Of a stretch of DNA of 64,000 nt, positions 9,450 to 21,524 are shown piece by piece. Numbering within the stretch: position 1 is the first letter of the stretch; every line of letters begins with the position of its first letter. The stretch lies in assembly GCA_002964805.2 (NCBI GenBank), contig PUDQ02000001.1, positions 8,704,001-8,768,000 of the forward strand. The letters run 5' to 3'. The notes below the pieces were generated by a model. That model did no database searches. It saw nothing but the letters and a program-made list of their open reading frames with translations, and was not told the DNA's origin. Made by a program: the position numbers and the translations under genes. Source of the stretch: Trametes villosa. Lineage: Eukaryota > Basidiomycota > Agaricomycetes > Polyporales > Polyporaceae.

Positions 9450-12400
9450 GCCGCCCCCCTGCCCCTCTCCTGCCTGCGCATCGTCCCTGACCCCTTCCGT
9501 GCTCTTCCGGACTGCTCCTCTCACATCATCATCAGCATATCACACGCACTATCTACACTTGCCTCCCCCCTCAGCATCGGCTCTGTATCACCACTGTATC
9601 ATACATATACCGCCGCAATCGCCTTCGCCGTGCCCCGCGCGGCCGTGATGTCCTGTCCGGTGTCCGCCGCCCAGCTCGCCCCACGCCCGCGGGAACGCAG
9701 CACCAGTGCGGGGTAGCGATGTCGACAAGCGACAAACGACAGCGGGGACCTGGTGCAGTGCGGGGCTATGCGCGACGCAGCTGATCCCGAGGGCCGGCGG
9801 CACGCCCCGCTGATCCCGGCGCCACGGCATCAGTCGAAGTCGGGAGCGGCGCAAAAGCCGGGGGAAAGGTGGAGGTGGAGAACTCTCGCACGTCCGCACG
9901 TCCGCATCTTTGCGGCCCCTCGCCAACGCGAGCGTGCTCCCGCCCGGCCTCTCGAGAAATCGGGCTGGCCACTCGCGTGCGCGGGGAGCGTCATCGCGTC
10001 CCACCCCTACCGCACGCGACCGTGTCTCCAACCCACCAAGCATTCAAGGCCTTCGAGAAGGCAACGTCCAGCCTCGCTAAACGACTCGTCGCTCGGTCTC
10101 GTGCATGTGCTCTGCTCCCCCTCGATACCCCCACCCCTACCCTTCCGTCCGCGGCTTCTACCTACACGTCCGTCGAACTCCTCTCGGGTTTCAGGTTTAG
10201 GATTATGGTCGGTGGCACTGGCTGAGAATTCCTCGTTCCTCGTCGTCGCGCATGGAAGAACCCCACATACATACAGTCCATCATCATACATCCGTAGCCG
10301 CGTCGCAGATCCCCCCGTTCCGCGTCGGCTCGCACTCGCACTCGCACTCGCACTCGTGCTTCCCTGATTCGCCCCACCCCCATCTCCCCATCCCCGTCCT
10401 CCACAACATTTGCCGCCATCTCGTCATCCCCCACTGCCCCATCTCTCCATCCGCACCGTTATGATTCGGCTGAGACGTCTGTGTCAAGCGCCAGTGCCAT
10501 CGGACTAGAACGCTAACCTTGCACCGTAATGTGTATATCTATAGTACCTGTCGCGTCCCCAGTGCTCGCCCTATACAACTCGCGCCGACGTATACAGTGC
10601 CTTCCATTCTGCTCGAACTTGGCTCTGGCAACGGGTTCCCGGCGGTGCTGCCTTGTACTCGCTGTTGTAGTGCGCGACGGTACGTGCCTGGTATTGAAAA
10701 AGTGCCACCGAGTCTCGAGAGCCGCCGCACTGGACGCATTGGGCACCCTGAAACGCCGCAGCCCAGACACAGACTGACTGCTTCCCGCCCACGGAACTCC
10801 ACGACGGAAAAGACCCCGACGTGCCAGTGATCCCGGGTTCGTTTGAACTTCCATGAGCCCATCTCATCGAACCCTCTCTGAGTCCGAGCCCCCTCGGCTG
10901 CTGCTGGCAGGGCGCCATATAGAGCTCGAGGGCGTTCATGAATGCATGAAAGGCGGCTTCGCTGAATGCGCATGCATATGCTGCCCTGGGGTGTTATATG
11001 CGTACGTGTATGAAACGCTAATTTGCATGATTCCACGTACGCACATCATCGAGGGGTGCACATTGGGTGCTATGAAGCTACTCTCCGAGCCCGTCGAAAG
11101 GCCATGGATCTGCCTCCGCCACCGCCTCCGAAGGCGTCATCCGTCCCCGAGCCTCAGTCTATGACCGCGGGTTCTCGTGCTAGTCTCGCGAGGACTTCCT
11201 CCGAGCCCGAGACTCGCTGCGCCCGGGGTCGCGTGGACAGGCCAAGGCGCGCCGTGGGACGCGCGCGCGCGGATCGCCCGGGCTGCATTCAGTCTGGCAG
11301 GTACCCGGGGGCGGACGTGCCATGGGGCCCCGGACGGCGGAGCGTGCAGCGCTCGGCATGGCAGGTGGCGGCCCGTGGGCTACAACTCCCTGGGTAGGCG
11401 AACGCGGGGGATGTGGCCATGGCACGATGCTGGAGGGAGGCTCGTGCGCTTGTGGGTGGCTCGGCTGCGGTGTAACTGTTGCAGGAGGAGTGGTTCTTGG
11501 AGCAGGGCGCTGCGCGCGTGTCACGATGCGCATGCGTGGTGGACGGACACAGCTGCCAAGTGCCTCAAAGGCTCGAATTTGCGCGAGGTCCGGTCCGGGT
11601 GGCACGTTATTAGGTTGTGCTCGGTTCGGCGTCCTCGCGAGCTCTACGTACGTACCGGGTGGGCGGGAAGACGCCATATGTCTGCCAGTGGCGGGGTATA
11701 GATTGCGCGCGAGCAGTGCCACTGGAGCGTAGGGACCGGACCATGAGCTTCTTCGTCGTGACGGAGACGCACGAGAGAAGGGCACACCAATGACAATCGC
11801 GCAGATTGGAGCTGAGGCACCTATGTCCGCACCGCGTCCCGACATCCGACGCCCGAACCCGCGTCGAGGACGCAGCGTCCCGCGCCGACCTCCCGACGGC
11901 GACTAAGTCTGCGCACTTCCATCTGTCAAGCCCCGCCTCTGAGCGGGGAACCGGCAAACATCGCTGGGATGGAACGGTTCGCGTCCCGGTGCCGGCGACG
12001 AATACGAACCAGCGGGCAGTGTTGACTTCGCGCGCAAATCCTCTCCCTGAGTACGCATGCATGCCGACGTATCGGTATGTACGCCGCAACGCTTGTCCCG
12101 GGCCCGTACGCCGAGCCCCCGAGTGGCGCGCCTTCCCCGCTTTTTCGTCCCGACGCCCGACGCTCGAGTAGCCCGAACCCCGGCTCGGGCGTAGTTGCCA
12201 GCCCGTAACTCGTGTCCAGGATAGGAGGGCGGGAATACCGGATCCTCGGCTTGGATGGTGGGTTCGCGGTCGCTATTCTCCTGGTTGACGGGTCGGGCGC
12301 GAACTCGGGGATGAGGCCCGAGCATCCAAAGCGGGCTTCGTGGCGCGTCTTCACGCGGGGTCGCGTAAACTTGCTCGGTACTCGGTGCGACCGGACGCGA

Positions 12401-12730
12401 GACCGACGCAGCCGAGCACAAACACGCCGACGGCACAAGACGATCGTTAAAACGCCACGCACCTCAAAACACGCGCTAAGACGTCAATAGTCCAACGTCG
12501 GTTGTCGGCATAGTGTAACTGAGACGCCCTCAACGGTGCGGGCTTTCGGAGGTGGCGCACGCTAACGGCGATCGAGGGTGATCGAGATAGGGAGTAACGA
12601 CTGGGCAGCTGAGCCGGAGAGGTTCCTCAAACGCAAGCTTGCGCTGGCCACAACTTGGTATGACGGTGTCATGGAGGAGGCTTGCTATGGGGTAGCTTGT
12701 GATATACATATGTCGGGCGCGCGAGTAGAA
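9450..12730. other. Non-coding region between the 251-aa gene and the P450
   Basis: Starts with the probable 3' UTR of the upstream gene. A short microsatellite of CACTCG units lies at about 10330-10356, and 10260-10460 is C-rich. No reading frame here has recognisable domains or a consistent exon structure. Confidence 0.5.
10330..10356. repeat. CACTCG microsatellite
   Basis: Four to five consecutive 6-base CACTCG (CGCACT) units with one diverged end unit; simple tandem repeat. Confidence 0.8.
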
Positions 12731-15026
12731 TCATGCGTTCTGCCAGTCCGACGTGATTATGAGTCGTGCCGCTTCGCTCGAGCGGGGCTTGATAGAGCAA
12801 GGGAACGGGTTGGGCGCTCTGCGGGCGGGCGAGAAGTCAGAACGTTAACGCAGGCGTGCGGTCTAGCAGAGATGGGAACAGTACCTGAACACGGCGTTCT
12901 CGAAGGCAACCGTGGGCTCCATGGGCTTCCCCGTGGTTGGACCAATCTCCTTAGAGACGTCGAAGGTGGCAAGGATACAGGCGAGGACGATCCAGAAGGA
13001 AGACTCGATGAGGTGGGAGCCGGGACACCGTCTAATCGCCCGGACGCAAGCCAGAGGTACTCAGTCCTGTGGCCATAGTACGGGGAAACAGCGATCGGAC
13101 TTACCGTCTACCGAAACCGAAGACAAAGTTGCGCGGGTCGCGCTTGCTCGCGGTAGCGTCGTCCACGTCCTCCATGTCCACGTCCTCCATGTAGCGCTCT
13201 GGGTTGAACGACTCCGGATCTGGGAAGACCTCTGGGTTTCGCGTCATATTCCTGCATGGGGTGAGTGTTCGATCGCGGTAGCGCGCAAATCAGAATCCGA
13301 ATGCATACCAGACGTTCGCAAAGACGAGGGTTCCACGAGGGATGACCATGTCCTTGTACACATCGTCTTCCATGAGTCGATGTGGAAGCCCTGCCAATCA
13401 TACGACATCAGTGTGATACGAGAAGGGCCTGCAGGATGTTGGCTTACCGAGCGGCACGGGCGCGGCCCAGCGGAGACACTCGCTCATGACGGCATCGACG
13501 TAGGGTAAGTCCGGGCGGTCGCGAAGAGTGGGCAGACGGCTGGTGCCGACGACGCTATCAATCTCCTTTCTCGCTTTCGCGGCGACGTCGGGGTGCAGCT
13601 GCATAAGGAGAAGGAAGTGACGAATCGCTGTCATGGTCTGCGATATCGATCACGGCCTATAGGTGAGTGCGCAGAGGGTGGCGCGTAGAGGTGCTCACTG
13701 TATCAATGCTCGCTAGGAGTGCGCAGGGTGAACACGCGGGTATTCGCAACTTGAAAGGCAGAACAACATACCGGCGTACATGGAGTTGGCTGTCCACCGG
13801 ACGTCGAAGTCCTCCTGTGCGCTCGCCGCTTCGTCTCCATCCTTGATCTGGTCCAGAAGAGTTGTACAGAAACAAGGTACAGCAGTTCCCTCTTCCTGCA
13901 AGTACGCCAACCCGCCATGAGCTACGGATCGGGAGTACGACTGAAGATGCAACATACCATGCGGGCTTTGACCAACTCGAACGGCTTGTCCGTGAATTCT
14001 TCCATCTTCGCTTTCCACCGGGTCGCCTTCTGTTTGAAGTCTGCTCCAGGAAACCACGAAGGTATATGCTTCACTGCAGCAATCCGTTTAGAGAATGACA
14101 ACACCATGTAGCAGACTACCGACTTACGGAAGGGAAAGACGTCCACAAGCCAGATCCCGCCCCCAGAGGTGATGCGATTCGAAAGGATATCCACACATTC
14201 TTCAGCCAGAGCCAGGAATGGGTCGTCGTTCGCCGTCACGCGGTACCCGTAGACGACCAGAAGGGTCAAGCTGCCGGCGTATCTGCGAGCGAGCGCATCA
14301 GAGCTGCCGATCGCGCGAAGTGTTGAATCGGAGTGGCAAGGCGTGTACCTGCGGATGTGGCTGTCATAGTTGCCTGGGTCGTCGAGGATGCGCTTTAGAA
14401 GCGCCTGGGTCTCGATCTCGAGCAGCGGGTGGTACGCGGGTATCGCGCCAGGGCCGAGCGCCTTCTGCATGAGGCGGCGCTGCCTGCGTGACTTCTCGCC
14501 GTACCGGGTGAAAGCGACCTGTGGCAAGCACTCCCTTAGTACATCGTGCCTGAGCTAGTATAGCGCGAGGCTACGGACCATGTTGTCACAGCCGCACCTG
14601 CGGTACCGGAATTAGTACGGTTGGTTGAGCAAGAGCGGCCTTGCGTAGTACGCACAGCTCTCCTGCCATCACCAAGGCGGGCTTATCGGAGTATATGGAC
14701 CCTTTCTTCTCCAGCAAGTCGATGGCGACCTCGTAGGTGTTTAAGAATAGCAGCCCTTGACCGAACACATGCAGGTATACCACGTCGCCTACGCGCGAAG
14801 AGGTCAGCACCGAGACTGCAGCCAGAGAAACCTATGAGGGCTTACCATATGACTTCGCCCACTGGGTTGCCCGCAACCACAGCTCCCGAGCAGTGAGATC
14901 GAGGACGTTTCCAACCACTGGGAGGGGCTTCGGACCAGGCGGTAATCCTCCGTTCTCATTTTTTCGAATACGCGCCAGCGTGAAGAGGAATGTGAGTGCG
15001 CCTACGATCAACAGCAGCCAAGTCAT
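12731..15026 (-). CDS. Cytochrome P450 monooxygenase, 521 aa
   Basis: A 13-exon gene whose exon lengths sum to 1566 bases (521 codons plus stop). Exons on the minus strand: 15026-14846, 14788-14656, 14597-14579, 14518-14349, 14282-14128, 14073-13958, 13895-13772, 13712-13699, 13637-13448, 13390-13309, 13251-13105, 13031-12885, 12818-12731. Residues 1-20 form a membrane anchor (MTWLLLIVGALTFLFTLARI) followed by the Pro-rich hinge LPPGPKPLPVVGN. Diagnostic motifs: C-helix W/R region QRRLMQKALG; I-helix AASIDT; K-helix ECLRW (ExxR); PERF-type FNPERY; heme loop FGFGRRRCPG with the axial Cys. All catalytic motifs are intact, so an ER-bound, NADPH-P450-reductase-dependent monooxygenase is expected. 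Substrate unknown; it resembles Agaricomycete P450s usually annotated as O-methylsterigmatocystin-oxidoreductase-like. Two micro-exons of 19 and 14 nt are unusual. A 15-base direct duplication (about 13164-13193) encodes MEDVD twice. Divergent from the N-demethylase-like gene at 16690. Confidence 0.95.
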
Positions 15027-16287
15027 AACACTCTCTGCTCAGAGTTGTAAGTGTTCGGAGAGGGGGGGGGCTCGTGCAGAGATGGGGTGGCCGAGGGGGG
15101 CGCCGGGGGCGTATATATCGACATTTGTCGGAGATGGGCGTTCCGGTTACGGCTGACCAGCCCAGATCACATTGCAATTGGCAAGCAGTGCGTCTCAAGC
15201 TATTCCGCCGAACGCCGCCACTGTTGATGCAAGCCCAACTGACTACCCGCCCGAAGGCGAGCGCGACAGCGATCGTCCGGTCGGCATTAATGCGCCCCAA
15301 ATGGTATGACGAGTTGAATGCCTATACAGCTGCGACGTCGACGTCACGTTCAGCACTTCGAAATGGAGCGGGCTTCGTCGTTGAAAGGACTCACAATTTA
15401 GGATGGCGGAAGGAGGTGGAACCCCCGGAGCTTGGCGCTGTTACTACTATCCGCAAACCGTAGTACACCCTTCCGGGTTGGGCGGGCTTCGGGAAGTGCG
15501 GCGTTCCCTGGACTAGTGCCAGGCCCTGCAAGGCTACGTGTCTGCCTCCTTCCTAGGCCCTGGTTGCCATGCCTTTAACCGCATCCTGGATGCGAGCAAA
15601 GATGCGAAGAGAGCCGCGAAGAGATTCGCCTGCGGTATTGAGTAACTCGTATCGACATCTTCCGATGACGATGCTCGGGCGTCGGTGTAGATGCGTCAAC
15701 TCGCCAACGTACCTACTAGCATAAGCACGTTGTATACTGTTTTGAATGCAGGCGGTGAATTAAGCCTGTTGGCAGGTATTGCGATGCATACAGTAGCCAT
15801 GACTCAATGTGAATCGCCCGCATGAAGTGCGATGGTGGTGGTGAGTGGTCAAGTAGGTCGCGCCTTGCCCCGTCGACACCTTGAACCTCAACCACCATCA
15901 TGTGCCCCTACGCACTAGGAAACCTGCATCTCTCGTCTCTCGTCTACCTCGCTTGCTTCTTACTACTGTATGAAGCTACTCAACGTCAGAATGAGTCTCG
16001 TGGTATGCTCTCCAGGCTCGAGCTCGCCGGCCGCGGAGAACCCGGAATTTGTCTGGCGAGTACGCGCTTCGAAGATTCATTTCAAGATGCCGTCACCACG
16101 TCTTGTCCTACGATTCTTCTGGAGCTGCTATCTGACAACTCTTCCGACTGTCGTGCGCACGGTGTATGCAGTATATGGTACTGATTGCATCGACGGCTCT
16201 CCGCACCCGGCCTCGCTATCGCGCAGTCGCGACCGTGGGGGTAAACCGACGCGTCCCGGGCCTGAAAAGATGGCGCTGTGCGGCCCT

Positions 16288-16353
16288 TGCATTATATGGT
16301 AGTGCCTCCTGCATTATATGGTAGGGCCTCCTGCAGTATATGGTACCCCCTAC
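16288..16353. repeat. Three tandem 22-bp units containing ATTATATGGTA
   Basis: Units start at 16288, 16310 and 16332. The first two differ by one base (TGCATTATATGGTAGTGCCTC versus ..GTAGGGCCTC); the third is diverged at its end (TGCAGTATATGGTACCCCC). Position between two divergent promoters suggests possible factor-binding sites; this is inference. Confidence 0.85.
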
Positions 16354-16488
16354 AATCGCTTGGCGAGCTCTCGATCACTCTCTCTGTCTGCTGATACGCC
16401 TGGCGGTGGCTGCACGATTGTCCGCGCCGTGACTCGATCCTTTATCGCGAATCCTCGGGAAGGCGGAACTCCTGCTTCTTGCGCGGGC

Positions 16489-16496
16489 CTATATAG
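16489..16496 (+). promoter_or_regulatory. TATA box of the N-demethylase-like gene
   Basis: CTATATAG followed by a GC-rich leader, about 195 bases upstream of the ATG at 16690. The long distance leaves room for a 5' UTR; no start-site data. Confidence 0.5.
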
Positions 16497-16689
16497 AGCG
16501 GGGAAGGAGCGTTCCCCACCCCCGGTTATCTTTGCCTCCGCACTTGACGATCCGCAGCGCTACCTGGGGCTTTTCGCTATATCTGGGACACCTATTGCAC
16601 TCTAGGGACCAAGGTACCAACTATCTGGGCCTACCTCGATCGACCTTGCATAGTTTCTCGGAATCAAGTCCCACCAGCCAACCGAAGCC

Positions 16690-18524
16690 ATGGCATTACT
16701 CTCCCTCCTCACATCCTCAGAAGGACTTCCGGTACTAGCAGCCTGTGTGCTCGCGGTGTGCGTGCTCGCATACCGGGCATCAGTAAAAGCGCGCGAGCAA
16801 GCGCATTCAACTGCACTGTCCGAGAAAACACCCTCGGCGAAGGCTGTCCAAAAGGATCGCGTCCCAGGAGGTCAGTCACGGAAAATTCGAATAATTTAAA
16901 AGCGAGTGTTGCTGACGACCAGCATTAGAATGGGAGCTGAGGCTGGACTTTGATTTCCCGAGGTTCGAGCCTAGCAAGGAGAACTTCAGCAACGTCAAGC
17001 CCATCCCGTACCGTCCATTCAAATGGGGCGACTACCAGTGAGTGCGCCTTGGCGCGTTCGGGAGATGTCTGTGCTGAACAACTGGACAGCGTCACGATGG
17101 GCATTCGCAACATGCCCTTCGAGGAGTGGATTGAGCTCGACCGCGAATTCCCTCAAGTGCACAAAGTCTGCGACTACCGGATACGCACGCGCGGGGATCG
17201 GTTGGTGAGCGTGCACCCCGCTCAGCCTGGAATCGTTCCCTCCGGCCAGGCAGCAGGTACGCAGGGCATATTCCTAAGGAGTGAGGCTTGCGTCTGACCG
17301 TTAACTGTGTACAGCGGAGGAGATGATGTACGAGCTGGCCGAGTACCTGTCGAGACGGCACCCCGACACATATCGTGTGACGAGGCACCCTGTCTCGAAG
17401 AACCCAGAACAGAACGGCTGGTATGGCGAGGGGAGGATCAAGCAGATTACCATCGTCCCCTTCAACGAGACCTACGACTTGGAAAAGGAGGAGCCTCTGA
17501 AGGTTTCGCGCCTGTTGTAAGTAACTTCGTACGCTCGAAAGCGTCAGGGAGTCTCATGGACTCTTTTCCCTCCGTCAGGATCCAAGAGGACTTCACGCTC
17601 ATGCTGGAAGGCACCGACGGGAGGTATTACCTTCAGGCCGGCGCTGTCGTTATCGCAGGTGAGCAAAGCGGAAGAGTGCTCTGTAGAAGGCAGGCCTCCT
17701 GACCACGGCTTCTGCAGGTTCGTGGAGACTTGAAGATAAGATGGGCCTTCCGCTCGAAGACATCCACACCACCGGCAACGTCCCACAGTGTGAGTCTCCC
17801 GGAACCCTTCCCCCCATTCTCCACAAACCCGCTGACGCGCCGCGCCCCACGCACAGACCAAACGAAGCTGCAGACGAGCATGGACCGCTTCTTCAAGCGT
17901 CTCCCGCTCGACAAGCCCGTGATCCGCAACAACTACTCCGTGCAGCTCGTGCAGGAGCCCGCGATGCGCACGCCCGCGCCCGCGCCCGGCTCGCTCCTCG
18001 ACGTCGACCCGGACGAGCTCGCGTGGGCGGCGACGATGAACGGGAGCGAGGACACGAACGAGTTCGAGCGCGCGAAGCACATCAACGACCAGGTCGACGC
18101 CGCCGCGCCCGCTGCTGCCCCCTCTGCTGACAGCAAGTATCCGGATTCGCGGACATCAACGCCTGCGACGTTGAAGACAGTGCGCCTACGCTCGGAGAGA
18201 CAGACGCTGAGGCGCCTGCCGCGCACGGGCGCGGTCGTGTTCACGATCAGGGTGTACCAGACGCCGTTCGAGGAGCTCGTGCGCGAGCCGGGCGTAGCGG
18301 GTCGGCTGGCGAGTGCGATTCGCAGCTGGCCGGAGGATGTCGCACGGTGCGTGGTCCCATATTGTTCAGACAACAGCACCGTACTTACGATGAGACCACT
18401 ATGCAGGTACAAGGCGCGCGATGCGTATGAAACCGTGCTGCCCCTCCTCGACCAGCGCCATGCTGAGGAGCTAGAGCAGGGGCTGATCAGCGAAGGGGAC
18501 AAGAAGTCGAACTTCCCCTTCTAA
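16690..18524 (+). CDS. Heme-dependent oxidative N-demethylase-like protein (DUF3445)
   Basis: Multi-exon gene. Exon 1 (16690-16870) encodes an N-terminal TM anchor (LPVLAACVLAVCVLAYRASV). After intron 1 the catalytic domain begins LEWELRLDFDFPRFEP. Exon 2 ends ..WGDY and joins across GTGAGT..GGACAG to give HVTMGIRNMPFEEWIELD, the signature of the DUF3445/HDOD family, in which members use heme to demethylate small amines. Later blocks: EEMMYELAEYLSRRHPDTY, NGWYGEGRIKQITIVPFNE, IQEDFTLMLEG, SWRLEDKMGLPLEDIHTTGN, MDRFFKRLPLDKPVIRNNYS, and a C-terminal helix ending KKSNFPF. Fungal members are typically membrane-anchored, as seen here. The physiological substrate is not known. It is divergent from the P450, so co-regulation is plausible. 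About eight exons; borders after 17300 were followed by reading-frame continuity. Confidence 0.88.
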
Positions 18525-18788
18525 TTGTGTTGACGTGGTTCACTTTGTGTGTGTTATAGATGTGTAGCCTATGCTGTATTCTCCTCCTGTTGTAGCACGT
18601 AGAGTTCGAAATACATTCAGCTTGAGCAGGCTTTGCAGTCCGACTGCGAGATGATCGAATCCCGAGTCTGCAAGCGCCCGGAATTTGCCACACGCTGCAG
18701 TAGACGCCCGTGAACATCTTTGCAGGAAAGTTGTCGGCCCGGGCTCTGTACCCTCTCCCTCCTCCCTCCCTCGCTATCTCCCTCCGTT
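18525..18788. other. Short intergenic region (N-demethylase 3' / Nug1 5')
   Basis: 264 bases between same-strand genes; it carries a CT-rich tract (18745-18785) just before the Nug1 start, typical of fungal core promoters. Nothing else seen. Confidence 0.5.
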
Positions 18789-21247
18789 ATGCCGCGCATA
18801 CGCAAAAGTAAGCTCATGGAGGGTGACAGAGCACCTAGCGGTCTGAACTAACACCGCGTATCACAGAGACGAGCAAGCGCGGGACGCTGAACCAGCGCGC
18901 GAGGATCGCGCAAAAGGTTAAGGAGACCCACCGCAAGCAGAAGCGCACCGCAAGGAAAAACCCTCCGAAGAAGAGCAGTGCGTACCATGCAAACGTGCGC
19001 AGGCTACAGTGCGCTGACTAGTCGGGCGGTGGTCAGAGCCGAAAGACCCGGGCATCCCGAATGCGTTCCCGTACAAGGATCAGATCCTCGCTGAGATCGC
19101 TGAGCAGCGGCGCCAGGTGCGTTCTCTTCTTTTTGCCCATTCTTGTGCTCTGTGCAGCCTGACACAGGTCTGGTATAGGCCGCAGAGGAGAAGCAGCGTC
19201 GGAAAGAGGAGAAGAAGGCCGCTAAGTCTGCAAATGCAGAAGACGGCTCAGACGCCTCCGGAGACGAGGACGACGGCGCCTTTGACGGTGTTCTCTCCCT
19301 GAACGCCTCCGCACAGGCCGCATCTCGTAAAGGACGTGCAGCGGCGCCGGCAGCAGCGGAAGACGACGACGCAGAGGCCGAGGCGGAAGATGCACCGATG
19401 CTCGTGAACCCTGACCTGCCGAACCTGAAAGCGGTTCTCGATGCGGCGGACGTCGTGCTTGAGGTGCTGGATGCGCGGGACCCGCTTGCGGCGCGGAGTG
19501 CACGATTGGAGGAGCTTGCGCGTGAGGGCGGGAAGAAGGTTTTGCTGGTTCTCAACAAAGTCGGTGCGTATCCATGCCATACCCTTCAACTATGTTTCCA
19601 GGTCCCTTTCCTCTTCGCTAAACTACTGGTTGGTAGACGTCTGCCCGAGGGAAGCAGTCGAGGCGTGGGCGACAACGTTGAGGAAGGAGCACCCGACCGT
19701 GCTCTTCAGGTCCGCGTCTGCGTGCCTTCCCGCACCCGCCGAGTCCGTCAAGGGCAAGGCGAAGGAACGTGCGGACGACGCTTGGGGCCTTGATGCCACC
19801 ACTACCATCCTCAAGCAGTGGGCGGAGGAAAAGAAGGGCGACAAGCCGCTCACCATTGCCGTCGTCGGCGTGACCAACGTAAGCACCACACCCTTTACAA
19901 GGAATATGCCCAGGTCGTAACGCCTTAATCCGCAACAGGTAGGCAAGAGCTCGGTTGTCAACTCGCTGCTCCGCAAGGCCGTGCTGCAAACGTACAAACT
20001 CACGTCGACACCGGCCGAAACGCCCACGACGACTATGTTCCCGCAGGAAGTCACGCTCGAGCTCGAGGGCGGCAAGCAGGTGCGGCTCATCGATACCCCG
20101 GGATTATCGTGGCAACCTGCCGAAGATGCCTCCCCGGAGGAAGTCGGCCTCGCGCGCGCAAGGGATGTTCTCTTGCGGAATAGGGGACATATTGAGCGTC
20201 TGAAGGATTCGGCGCACGTCAGTGAGTAGTCGTCGTATCCTGTGGGTGCATGATATAGTGCTGACGCGGAGGTAATAGTGTCTGAGATTGTGTCCCGGGC
20301 CTCGCGCGAAGACCTGATGCTCCTGTACAACCTGCCCATCTTCACCGAGGGCGACGCGAATGCGTTCCTCGCTGGTGTGGCCCGTGCAAACCGCATCATC
20401 AAGAAGGTACGTCGCGCTTCTCTAAAGCCTCTTTATGCATATGCTGATCATCTGGCTTGTCTCACAGAGAGGCGATCCCGACCTGACCGCCGCGGCGCGT
20501 CTTGTACTCCGCGACTGGAGCAACGGCAAGTTCGCGCGCTACACCGTGCCTCCGCCCACCCCGTCTACGGAATCAGCTGCGGCGGCCGACTCCAGCTTGT
20601 CCGAAGTCTACGCGAAGGACCAGGTAGTGCTCAATCGGCTGTCGACGCGCAAGGAGCTCCGCAAGGCGGGCGGTCTCGTCAAGCTGCGTGCGGGCGCGAT
20701 CGACGCGCGCAGCCCGACGCTCGACGAGTCGTACTCTGTCGGCTCAGAAGACGAGGGCGACGAAGAGGACGGCGCGGAGCTTGACTCGGACGACGGCGAC
20801 CTCGACGAGGAAGCAAGCATCGGGTCGGACGAGGAGGGCGAAGACGATGAGGATGAGGAGGACGAGGACGAGGATGACGATGACGATGACGAGGAAGAAG
20901 AGGAGATCCCGTCCCCCCGCGGGAAGCGGAAACGTAGCGCCACGAAGGCCGCCCCGCCCGCACGACCCGCCAAGAAGGTCGCGTTCGCGGCGGAGCCCAA
21001 GAACACGAAGCAGGCGCGCTCTGCTGCGGGCGCGAAGGGCGCCATCTTGTCGAAGGCCAAGGCGAGGGCGGCGGCGGCTGACGATGGCGACAAGCCCGCG
21101 AAAAAGGTGGCGCTGAAGAAGGCTGCGCCCGCGAAGGCTGCACCTGTAAAGAAGGTCGCGAACTCGTCGAGCGCGAGCAAAAAGGCGGCGGCTGCCCCTA
21201 CTGCCAAGGATGGCGAGGAGGCGTATGACTTCAAGGCGTTCTTCTAG
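18789..21247 (+). CDS. NUG1: Nucleolar GTP-binding protein, Grn1/Nug1/nucleostemin family
   Basis: Ribosome-assembly GTPase for export-competent pre-60S particles. The start MPRIRKKTSKRGTLNQRARI spans intron 1 (GTAAGC after ..ATACGCAAAA) and is the basic GN3L/Grn1 N-terminal domain, continuing HRKQKRTARKNPPKKSKPKD. A coiled coil (QRRQAAEEKQRRKEEKKAA) and acidic stretch follow. The GTPase domain is circularly permuted: G5/G4-like DARDPLAAR and LVLNKV precede G1 VGKSSVVNSLLRK, G2-like TPTTT and G3 DTPG. The YlqF/YawG-type order is diagnostic. The tail is unusual: a run of more than 60 mostly Asp/Glu residues (about 20715-20910), then Lys/Ala-rich repeats, ending YDFKAFF. Convergent with the gene ending at 21525. 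Whether it is the Nug1 or the Grn1 orthologue cannot be settled by eye. Confidence 0.93.
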
Positions 21248-21524
21248 GGAGTTGGTGACTTATATGGTGTTGCACATGATGTACATCGTAAACCTGGTCG
21301 ACTATATTGTTTTCCTGCTCTCCGTTGTGGTGGAACAAATTCGTGAATACATTCGTCGTGAAGTCGGAGACGTAACTATAGGTATAACATGGTGTGGATC
21401 GGCGACAGCCCCAACCTCTAGAACGGGAGACGCAAAAGCCAAACGGTAGAGACATTAGGGTAACAACAGATAGATATCCAGCCGCGTCCGTTTCGATGTA
21501 GCGTCCTCACTCTACCCTGTCCCG
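21248..21524. other. Convergent 3' intergenic region
   Basis: 277 bases between two stop codons, comparatively AT-rich; contains both 3' UTRs. No gene. Confidence 0.6.

Larger units (their letters stand above)
15027..16689. promoter_or_regulatory. Shared upstream region of the divergent P450 / N-demethylase pair
   Basis: No gene is visible in this 1.66 kb. It contains a G-run near 15061-15070, a 3 x 22 bp tandem repeat (16288-16353) and a TATA box for the plus-strand gene (16489-16496). Confidence 0.55.

Noticed and set aside
8201..9524. Long minus-strand open frames opposite the 251-aa gene
   Set aside because: Arg/Gly-rich translations expected from antisense of GC-rich coding DNA; the plus strand has a clean two-exon model.
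12731..18524. A full secondary-metabolite cluster around the P450
   Set aside because: No core synthase (PKS, NRPS, terpene synthase), transporter or dedicated regulator is nearby; only the N-demethylase-like gene is adjacent.
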